A stretch of DNA of 18,321 nucleotides from assembly GCA_002401545.1 (NCBI GenBank), contig NVTJ01000054.1:1-18321 (forward strand). The letters are read 5' to 3'. This document shows, piece by piece, positions 12,491 through 18,321 of the stretch. How positions within the stretch are numbered: the stretch's first letter is position 1; each line of letters begins with the position of its first letter. Source of the DNA: Alphaproteobacteria bacterium. Its GTDB lineage: Bacteria > Pseudomonadota > Alphaproteobacteria > Sphingomonadales > Emcibacteraceae. The notes under the pieces were generated by a model. It was given only the letters and a program-made list of their open reading frames with translations, was not told the origin of the DNA and ran no database searches. The translations under genes were made by a program, and so were the position numbers.

Positions 12491-13786
12491 ATGATTCCAC
12501 GTTATTCCCGCGAAGTGATGACCTCCATTTGGCAGCCACAGTCAAAATTCCAGATCTGGTTTGAAATCGAGGCCCATGCCTGTGATGCGCTGGCCGAACT
12601 GGGCGTTATCCCTGAAGCAAGTGCCAAAATCATCTGGGAAAAGGGCAAGTTCGACATTGACCGCATTGACGAGATAGAGCGCGAGGTCAAGCATGACGTT
12701 ATCGCCTTCCTGACATCACTGGCCGAACATATCGGACCAGAGGCCCGGTTCGTCCATCAGGGCATGACATCCTCCGATGTGCTGGACACCTGTTTCAATG
12801 TCCAACTGGTGAAAGCCGCCGACATATTGATTGATGATGTGGAAAAGCTTCTGGTTGTCCTCAAACGCCGGGCTTACGAGCATAAGCTGGATGTCTGTAT
12901 CGGCAGAAGTCACGGCATCCATGCGGAGCCGGTAACCTTTGGCCTTAAAATGGCCGGGGCTTACGCTGAATTTGACCGCAATCTGGAACGTTTGAAAAAT
13001 GCCCGCAAGGAAATCGCCACCTGTGCCATTTCCGGCGCGGTGGGAACATTCGCCAATATCGATCCCCGCGTCGAAGAACATGTGGCAAAGGCTTTGGGCC
13101 TTGAAGTGGAGCCGGTTTCAACCCAGGTTATCCCCCGTGACCGCCACGCCATGTTCTTCTGCACACTCGGCGTTGTCGCCAGTTCCATTGAACGGCTGGC
13201 TACGGAAATCCGTCACCTGCAACGAACGGAAGTTCTGGAAGTTGAGGAATTTTTCTCCAAAGGGCAAAAAGGCTCCTCCGCCATGCCCCACAAGCGCAAC
13301 CCGATCCTGACCGAAAATCTCACCGGCCTGTCCCGTCTGGTGCGCGGCATGGCCCTGCCCGCCATGGAGAATGTGGCGCTGTGGCATGAACGGGACATTT
13401 CCCACAGTTCCGTTGAACGCATGATTGGCCCCGATGCCACCGTGACACTGGATTTTGCCCTCGCCCGTCTGACCGGGGTGATGGACAAGCTTCTGGTCTA
13501 TCCTGAAAATATGCAGGCTAATATGGACAAGCTGGGCGGATTACATAACTCGCAAAGAATACTTCTCGCCCTGACGCAGGCCGGGGTCAGCCGCGAAGAC
13601 AGCTACCGCCTTGTACAGCGCAATGCCATGAAAGTCTGGGAAGAAGGTGCTGATTTTGCTGCCGAACTGAAAGCCGACCCGGAAGTTTCCGCCAAGCTTT
13701 CCGACGCGGAAATAGATGACAAGTTCGACCTTGGCTATCACACCAAACATGTGGATACGATTTTCAGACGCGTTTTTAAAGAATAG
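12491..13786 (+). CDS. purB: Adenylosuccinate lyase
   Basis: Catalyses two fumarate-releasing steps of purine synthesis: SAICAR to AICAR, and adenylosuccinate to AMP. 431 aa, the usual length for the compact bacterial type. Family motifs are TSSDVLDTC (about 93-101), GRSHGIHAEPVTFGLK (138-153, with catalytic H141) and the fumarase/aspartase superfamily signature KGSSAMPHKRNP (260-271, catalytic Ser loop). An AGGTGAG ribosome-binding site lies 3-9 nt before ATG 12491. It reads in the same direction as aidB with a 64-bp gap and is followed by a terminator hairpin, so it is the end of a transcription unit. Confidence 0.98.
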   Translation: MIPRYSREVMTSIWQPQSKFQIWFEIEAHACDALAELGVIPEASAKIIWEKGKFDIDRIDEIEREVKHDVIAFLTSLAEHIGPEARFVHQGMTSSDVLDTCFNVQLVKAADILIDDVEKLLVVLKRRAYEHKLDVCIGRSHGIHAEPVTFGLKMAGAYAEFDRNLERLKNARKEIATCAISGAVGTFANIDPRVEEHVAKALGLEVEPVSTQVIPRDRHAMFFCTLGVVASSIERLATEIRHLQRTEVLEVEEFFSKGQKGSSAMPHKRNPILTENLTGLSRLVRGMALPAMENVALWHERDISHSSVERMIGPDATVTLDFALARLTGVMDKLLVYPENMQANMDKLGGLHNSQRILLALTQAGVSREDSYRLVQRNAMKVWEEGADFAAELKADPEVSAKLSDAEIDDKFDLGYHTKHVDTIFRRVFKE

Positions 13787-13802
13787 TTTGTTGGTTTTGT
13801 TG

Positions 13803-13829
13803 GTGGGGGACAACTCCCCCACGCGCTTT
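13803..13829 (+). terminator. Rho-independent terminator after purB
   Basis: GTGGGGGA (13803-13810) and TCCCCCAC (13815-13822) form a perfect 8-bp GC-rich stem with a CAAC tetraloop, followed by GCGCTTTT and, shortly after, another T4 run. It lies 17 bp after the purB stop, between convergent genes. On the minus strand no T-run follows, so it probably serves purB only. Confidence 0.65.
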
Positions 13830-13871
13830 TCCCATTTTCCGCTTTAGAAAACTTAAAACTAAGGTCAGGAC

Positions 13872-14663
13872 CTAAGCAACTTGGCGGCGTCTTACAGCAT
13901 AGAACCCCAAAAGCCCGAAACCAAGCAGGGACAGCATGCCGGGTTCAGGGGTATCTACAATGATTCCGCCCTCTTGTGTGAATCCGGCATATTTAACATT
14001 TCCCTGTGAAAAATTGTAAAAGCCGAATTGACCCGCAGTGAAGGTCGAGTCCATAACCGTAACATTCCACAATTCGGTCATGCCTTGCTTAACAAGAATA
14101 CTGAACTCTCCAGAGGTAAGATTAAAATCAAGCTTGAAGTCATAGGATGTATTATCCGCCCACCCTTTTGATGCGCCGGTGTTGGTGTCTAAAATTGCCA
14201 TAGATCCTTTATTGGTGTCATTTTCCCAAAATTCTCCCAATGACAAATCTGCCAGACCATTACCAGTTGCACCCTCATATTTTTTGATAGCCATGCCTTC
14301 TTTGCCTATTCCACCATAAACATTTTGGGCCCCCTGTTTCCAGTCAAACAAATAAAAGTTGCTGCTATTCTGATAACCAAAGACAAAACCCATATAATCA
14401 TTATCATTGGTTGTAAGCACCTCCCATGACCCTTCAATGGTATAGCTGGTCTGGTTAAGGTTGTTCAGATACATGGATGGGTCAGCATTTACAGTTTGAG
14501 TTACAAATGTATTGCCCCCGCCTAATACCCAGTTGCCGGCACTTTGACCACTAGGAAAATCAAGAGTCAGTTGAGACCAGCTTGTCAGATCAACAGCAAC
14601 AGGTGCTGCCTGAGCGAATGAAGCTGATCCGGCCAGGACGCTTGCGAGTAAAAGTTTTTTCAT
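13872..14663 (-). CDS. Secreted PEP-CTERM protein with thrombospondin-C-like domain
   Basis: 263 aa from the second Met. That ATG (14663) has GGGAG about 9 nt upstream, whereas the ATG at 14672 abuts it, so 14663 is chosen. Residues 1-19 are a Sec signal peptide (MKKLLLASVLAGSASFAQA, cut before APVAV). The middle resembles the thrombospondin C-terminal lectin-like fold: SYTIEGSWEVLTTNDNDYMG then FVFGYQNSSNFYLFDWKQ, and later DFKLDFNLTSGEFSI. The C-terminus is a canonical PEP-CTERM sorting signal: TPEPGMLSLLG, a hydrophobic helix and an RRR tail. Known: exosortase (EpsH/XrtA type) cleaves such signals and links the protein to surface or extracellular polysaccharide. No exosortase gene is in the window. 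A sigma-54-type promoter lies upstream. Confidence 0.93.
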   Translation of the reverse strand: MKKLLLASVLAGSASFAQAAPVAVDLTSWSQLTLDFPSGQSAGNWVLGGGNTFVTQTVNADPSMYLNNLNQTSYTIEGSWEVLTTNDNDYMGFVFGYQNSSNFYLFDWKQGAQNVYGGIGKEGMAIKKYEGATGNGLADLSLGEFWENDTNKGSMAILDTNTGASKGWADNTSYDFKLDFNLTSGEFSILVKQGMTELWNVTVMDSTFTAGQFGFYNFSQGNVKYAGFTQEGGIIVDTPEPGMLSLLGFGLLGFYAVRRRQVA

Positions 14664-14735
14664 TTTTGCCATCTCCCAAAAGCTTTTAAATATATCTATA
14701 AGAAAATTATTGTGTTCTTATGTAGCTATTGCTTA

Positions 14736-14751
14736 TGCATAAATCGCGCCA
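14736..14751 (-). promoter_or_regulatory. Sigma-54 (RpoN) promoter for the PEP-CTERM gene
   Basis: On the minus strand the sequence TGGCGCGATTTATGCA matches the -24/-12 consensus TGGCACN5TTGCA: the invariant GG and GC are present with exactly 10 nt between them, and only two of the specified bases differ. The predicted transcription start is near 14725, giving a leader of about 62 nt with the GGGAG ribosome-binding site. PEP-CTERM genes in other bacteria are reported to depend on RpoN with PrsK/PrsR, which supports the call. Confidence 0.6.
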
Positions 14752-14809
14752 AATAAAAATTTCTTTTGTTTTCAATTAGTTATGGAAAAAGTTGATTTTT
14801 CATATAAAA

Positions 14810-14834
14810 AAACTGTAAAGTATTCCGACAGTTT
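14810..14834. promoter_or_regulatory. Inverted repeat: enhancer-type site or pyrC terminator
   Basis: AAACTGT (14810-14816) and ACAGTTT (14828-14834) are perfect 7-bp arms around an 11-bp spacer. The centre is about 97 bp upstream of the predicted sigma-54 start, a usual distance for an activator-binding site. Read on the minus strand, the second arm runs into further T residues, so it could instead be a weak intrinsic terminator for pyrC, which ends 117 bp away. A second pair, AGTGT/ACACT, lies at 14836-14862. Confidence 0.4.
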
Positions 14835-14950
14835 AAGTGTTTTTCTTGGGGTTTTTTACACTATTATATTATTGGGACTTATAAAAAATATGTAAAAAGG
14901 CCCCCAATATCAAATTTACTAGATTTTTCGAATATAATCCTCAAAAACCA

Positions 14951-16279
14951 TCACCCCTTCAGCGTATCCTGAAAGCATATGGGCTGACCGGTGGCCTCAT
15001 CTGCCAACTGGCCTTCCCACATGACCTTTTTGCCGCGCACAAAGGTGCCTACGGGTTTGCCGGTAAGCTGCATACCCGTGAAGGGACTCCAGCCGCATTT
15101 GCTTTGCAGCCAGTCTTCTTCGATAGTCCATTTTCTCTTCAGGTCAACGATGGTCAGGTCCGCATCATAACCAACCGCAAGCCGTCCCTTGCCCGCAATA
15201 TTAAACAATCGCGCAGGACCGGCACTGGTCAGATCCACCAAACGCTCCATGGATAAAGCCCCCTTGTTGACCATATCCAGCATCAGGGGCAACATTGTCT
15301 GCACCCCCGGCATCCCGGACGGGCTTTGCGGATAAGGCAGCGCCTTCATTTCCTTTTCATGAGGGGCATGATCAGACCCCAAAACATCAACAATACCAAC
15401 ACGGAGCGCCTTCCACAGACCAATACGTTCCGCCTCGTCCCGGATCGGCGGATTCATCTGGGCATAGGTCCCCAGTTCCTGATAGCATTCCGGTGCGGAC
15501 AGGATGAGATGCTGCGGCGTAACCTCTACCGATGCCACATCCTTATAGGCCGCAAGCAGAGCCATTTCCTTTTCCGTAGTGATGTGAAGCACATGTATCC
15601 TGCGCCCCGTGCGCCGGGCCAGTTCCAGAATACGGTCCGTTGCCCGATAAGCGGTTTCACTATCACGCCAAACGGGGTGTTGGGCAACCCCGCCTTCCTC
15701 TGACAGATATTTGCGTTCGTTCAATCTGTCCTCATCCTCCGCATGAATGGCTATTCTGCGGGTGCCATTTGCCAATATAGTCGCCAATGTCTGATCATCA
15801 GAAACCAGAAGATCACCGGTTGAAGACCCCATAAAAATTTTTATGCCGCAACATCCGGGTAATCTTTCCAGCTTGTGAAGATTTTTCGCGTTTCTTTTTG
15901 ACGCCCCCATATAAAAAGCGAAATCACACCACATGCGGTTGACCGCCCGGTCGACCTTGTCTTTTAGCGCCTTGGCCGTGGTCGTCGATGGTTTGGTGTT
16001 TGGCATTTCAAAGACCGCAGTCACCCCGCCCATAACGGCGGCCCGGCTGCCGGTTTCCAGATCTTCCTTGGCCTCTGCCCCCGGTTCGCGGAAATGCACC
16101 TGAGTATCAATCACACCCGGCATGAGGTGCAGGCCTGTCGCATCAATGACCTCCACGGCATCAACATCATCAAGATGGCCAATGGCAACGATAATATCAT
16201 CCTTGATCGCCACATCTGTTGCTTCAATGCCGTTATGTGAAACACAGATTGCATTTTGGATCAGTATATCAATGGCCAC
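14951..16279 (-). CDS. pyrC: Dihydroorotase (amidohydrolase superfamily)
   Basis: Converts carbamoyl-aspartate to dihydroorotate in pyrimidine synthesis. 442 aa with a GTG start at 16279 and a good AGGGAG ribosome-binding site 8 nt upstream. Motifs: MPGVIDTQVHFREPGAEAKE (53-72), EDLETGSRAAVMGGVTAVFE, the likely carboxylated Lys K147 in CGIKIFMGSS, H179 (IAIHAEDE), H232 (HVLHITTE), NPPIRDE and D303 in GSDHAPHEKE. In the HxH metal motif the first His is Gln (Q60); I recall the same DTQVHF version in other alphaproteobacterial dihydroorotases. Another amidohydrolase such as a hydantoinase is possible but less likely given FREPG and APHEKE. It is divergent from the epimerase gene across 94 bp. 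Confidence 0.88.
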   Translation of the reverse strand: MAIDILIQNAICVSHNGIEATDVAIKDDIIVAIGHLDDVDAVEVIDATGLHLMPGVIDTQVHFREPGAEAKEDLETGSRAAVMGGVTAVFEMPNTKPSTTTAKALKDKVDRAVNRMWCDFAFYMGASKRNAKNLHKLERLPGCCGIKIFMGSSTGDLLVSDDQTLATILANGTRRIAIHAEDEDRLNERKYLSEEGGVAQHPVWRDSETAYRATDRILELARRTGRRIHVLHITTEKEMALLAAYKDVASVEVTPQHLILSAPECYQELGTYAQMNPPIRDEAERIGLWKALRVGIVDVLGSDHAPHEKEMKALPYPQSPSGMPGVQTMLPLMLDMVNKGALSMERLVDLTSAGPARLFNIAGKGRLAVGYDADLTIVDLKRKWTIEEDWLQSKCGWSPFTGMQLTGKPVGTFVRGKKVMWEGQLADEATGQPICFQDTLKG

Positions 16280-16373
16280 TAGAATCGCTCCCTTTTTTAA
16301 GTTATGGTAACAGGAATAACCTCATTTAGGTAAATCAACAAGAAATTCTTTGGGTTAAAAGACTTTTAGGGCT

Positions 16374-17543
16374 GTGGGTAAATATCATATATATAATGGC
16401 GACAAAGCTCTGTTCTGCTGTGGTTCACGGCCGGAGTTGATCAAAATATCTCCGGTTTATCACCAGTTAAGGATAGCCGGAAAAATTACGCCTCTTCTCT
16501 GCAATACCGGCCAGCAGAAAGATTTGCTGACCCCGCATCTGGATATTTTTGACATAAAGGCGGATTTTCAACTGGATGTCATGGTCAGGGAACAAAGCCT
16601 GGACCAACTCATGACCCGTCTCTTCACACAATTGCCCCGCACATTTGACCAGTGCCAGCCGGATATTGTTATCATTCAGGGGGATACGGCAAGCGCATTG
16701 GCCGCCGCCACCATTGCCCATACAAAAAATTTACCCATTGCCCATATTGAAGCCGGTCTCAGAACCCATGATAAAGCATCACCCTTCCCGGAAGAAATAT
16801 ACCGGAAAAATATTTCCACACTGGCCCAATGGCATTTCTGCCCCACTGAGAAAGCCCGTCAGAATCTTCTCCGGGAGAACATCGCACAGGAGAATATCTT
16901 CGTTACCGGCAACACATCCGTGGATATGGTTATAAAAACCCATAAGGAATTAAACGGCAATATATGCCATATGCTCCCCTTCAGACGGAACAGGGCAAGA
17001 CCTTTTTTCCTGATCACCCTGCATCGGCGGGAAAGTCAGGGAGCGCCCCTGATGCAAATTACCACAAGTCTTCTGACCTTTATCAGAAGCCGGCCGGAAT
17101 TTGATTTCATCCTTCCCCTGCATCCCAATCCCGCCACCTCCCATATGATAAAAAGCCGCCTTGGCGGGCAGAAAAACATTTTCCTCATTGCGCCTTTACC
17201 CTACCCGCAATTTGTCCGTCTTATGGCAGATGCCTTTGCCATCATTACAGATTCCGGTGGGATACAGGAAGAGGCCCCCTCGCTTAATACCCCCGTCATT
17301 GTGGTCCGCAACAAGACAGAAAGGGCGGAGGGAGTGGAAAGCGGCTGTCTTCGTCTTGCCGGAACCGGAAATGATACCATATTATATGAACTGAACTTGC
17401 TAATTGACGATAAGGCACATTATAAAAGGATGCAGCAAGCCCCGAACCCCTTCGGTGACGGACAGGCGGCAGACAGAATATGCGCCCATCTGACAGATAT
17501 TGTAGAAAAAAATCATGCACCAACCTATTCCCCTAAGCGATAG
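16374..17543 (+). CDS. wecB: UDP-N-acetylglucosamine 2-epimerase (non-hydrolysing)
   Basis: Interconverts UDP-GlcNAc and UDP-ManNAc, supplying ManNAc units for surface polysaccharide. 389 aa with a GT-B fold. Catalytic positions are kept: D104 (IIQGDTASAL), E126 (AHIEAGLRT), E140 (PFPEEIYRKN) and H217 (ITLHRRES); the uridine/diphosphate site follows as ITDSGGIQEEAPSLNTPVIV, RNKTERAEGVESG and RLAGT. The start is GTG 16374, with only AGGG two bases upstream, so it is uncertain. Homologues start about eight residues later, but no in-frame start is found there. It overlaps the next gene by 29 bp. No other polysaccharide genes are in view, although the PEP-CTERM protein nearby implies an extracellular polysaccharide. 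Confidence 0.9.
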   Translation: MGKYHIYNGDKALFCCGSRPELIKISPVYHQLRIAGKITPLLCNTGQQKDLLTPHLDIFDIKADFQLDVMVREQSLDQLMTRLFTQLPRTFDQCQPDIVIIQGDTASALAAATIAHTKNLPIAHIEAGLRTHDKASPFPEEIYRKNISTLAQWHFCPTEKARQNLLRENIAQENIFVTGNTSVDMVIKTHKELNGNICHMLPFRRNRARPFFLITLHRRESQGAPLMQITTSLLTFIRSRPEFDFILPLHPNPATSHMIKSRLGGQKNIFLIAPLPYPQFVRLMADAFAIITDSGGIQEEAPSLNTPVIVVRNKTERAEGVESGCLRLAGTGNDTILYELNLLIDDKAHYKRMQQAPNPFGDGQAADRICAHLTDIVEKNHAPTYSPKR

Positions 17544-18231
17544 AGCTATCATCACCATCTGCGGCCCGGACCGCAAGCACTTCCTTCAGGGCCTGATTAC
17601 CAATGATATAGAAAAAATATCCGAAACTTCTGCCCTTTATGCGGCCATGCTCACGCCCCAGGGTAAATATCTCCATGATTTTTTTATCTCGGAAATGGGC
17701 GATACCCTCTATCTGGATGGCGAAAGAGACAGACTGCCGGATCTTTTCAGGCGATTGATGATGTACAAGCTGCGCGCAGATGTGGATATTACAGATTGTT
17801 CTGACAAATACACCATCCTCTCCTCGCCGAACCGCCTTACCGATGGCCTTGTTTGCTATGCTGACCCCCGACATCCGCAAATGGGATTTCGTACCATCCA
17901 GACTATCATGGATGATAAGACAGATGACGAATATGACAGACTTCGCCTGGCGCTTGGACTGCCCGATGGCTCACGGGATTTTCATATTGACAGAACATTG
18001 ATTCTTGAAGGCAATATGGAACAGTTAAACGGCGTTGATTTTGACAAGGGATGTTATGTGGGGCAGGAAGTCACCGCCCGGATGAAATATCGCGCCAGCC
18101 TGAAAAAACGGCTGCTGCCGGTCAATGTCGACGGCGACCTGCCCGAACGGGGCACAGCAATCACCGATGATACCGGTAAAAAGATTGGTGATATAAGGTC
18201 CGGGAGAGATAATATGGCCATAGGTTATTAG
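17515..18231 (+). CDS. ygfZ: YgfZ/GcvT-like folate-binding protein, C-terminally short
   Basis: Known: YgfZ-type proteins (COG0354) bind tetrahydrofolate and help maintain Fe-S enzymes such as MiaB. 238 aa. The signature K-G-C-Y-x-G-Q-E is complete (DKGCYVGQEVTARMKYR, 177-193, active-site C180). The N-terminal half has RKHFLQGLITNDIEK and TPQGKYLHDFFI, typical of the GcvT-like fold. Most homologues continue some 40-50 residues beyond 'aLrL'; here translation stops right after RDNMAIGY. In the +1 frame the next bases encode R-F-E-S before a stop, so a frameshift or genuine shortening is possible. ATG 17515 overlaps the epimerase end, suggesting co-transcription. Confidence 0.88.
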   Translation: MHQPIPLSDRAIITICGPDRKHFLQGLITNDIEKISETSALYAAMLTPQGKYLHDFFISEMGDTLYLDGERDRLPDLFRRLMMYKLRADVDITDCSDKYTILSSPNRLTDGLVCYADPRHPQMGFRTIQTIMDDKTDDEYDRLRLALGLPDGSRDFHIDRTLILEGNMEQLNGVDFDKGCYVGQEVTARMKYRASLKKRLLPVNVDGDLPERGTAITDDTGKKIGDIRSGRDNMAIGY

Positions 18232-18321
18232 ATTCGAAAGCCCAATATAGAAAAAGTCAGCGGGATCGCCTAGCCTGTTTACCAAGAGATTCGGTTTAAG
18301 AAACGGTTTCCTTCCCCGCTT

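Noticed and set aside
16396..16440. ATG 16396 as an alternative start near the epimerase N-terminus
   Set aside because: It is in a different frame and reaches a stop after 14 codons, so GTG 16374 was kept. A sequencing frameshift near here cannot be excluded.
18232..18321. Possible gene or terminator at the right edge
   Set aside because: Only a weak GAAAC-G-GTTTC palindrome (18300-18310) and short frames are present; nothing supports a feature before the window ends.

Overview
The window looks like a chromosomal segment of an alphaproteobacterium of intermediate GC content. This rests on the protein style of the core genes (alphaproteobacterial-type PurB, a dihydroorotase with a DTQVHFREPG motif, SfsA, Map, RadC, AidB, YgfZ) and on a PEP-CTERM protein. 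I do not assign a genus. Two regions meet at a tRNA-Leu(UAA) gene at 7463-7549.

Left region (1 to about 7465): the right-hand end of an integrated mobile element, either a prophage or a phage-like island. About eighteen small genes all read rightward, and most junctions are start/stop overlaps (ATGA, TAATG or TGATG), so they form one long translationally coupled operon. Recognisable products are an ASCH-domain protein, an HNH endonuclease with its usual small phage partner, a Cys-rich zinc-binding protein, a Gp37/Gp68 (DUF5131) three-Cys protein, a DUF4326 protein and an AlpA-like excisionase/regulator. The rest are hypothetical, including two small proteins too short for ordinary ORF cut-offs. 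A convergent tyrosine integrase (6308-7288) sits next to the 3' end of the tRNA, the classic layout of integration into a tRNA 3' end. No structural, packaging or lysis genes are visible; the other end of the element lies left of the window.

Right region (7550-18321): ordinary chromosomal genes. A CinA-N-like molybdopterin-binding-domain protein is divergent from the sfsA-map-radC operon. Next come aidB and purB in the same direction, a terminator, and two leftward genes: a secreted PEP-CTERM protein with a thrombospondin-C-like domain, and pyrC. A non-hydrolysing UDP-GlcNAc 2-epimerase (wecB-like) is divergent from pyrC and overlaps a ygfZ-like folate-binding protein that appears C-terminally shortened.

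Most interesting signals: (1) the HNH-plus-partner gene pair is bracketed by 34-nt imperfect direct repeats, each covering a ribosome-binding site and start codon, like an insertable two-gene cassette; (2) a strong sigma-54-type -24/-12 promoter precedes the PEP-CTERM gene, with an inverted repeat at enhancer distance; (3) a GC-rich palindromic segment lies inside a small membrane-protein gene; (4) the DUF5131 protein carries an extra C-terminal four-Cys zinc-ribbon-like tail and lacks its usual TcmP partner.
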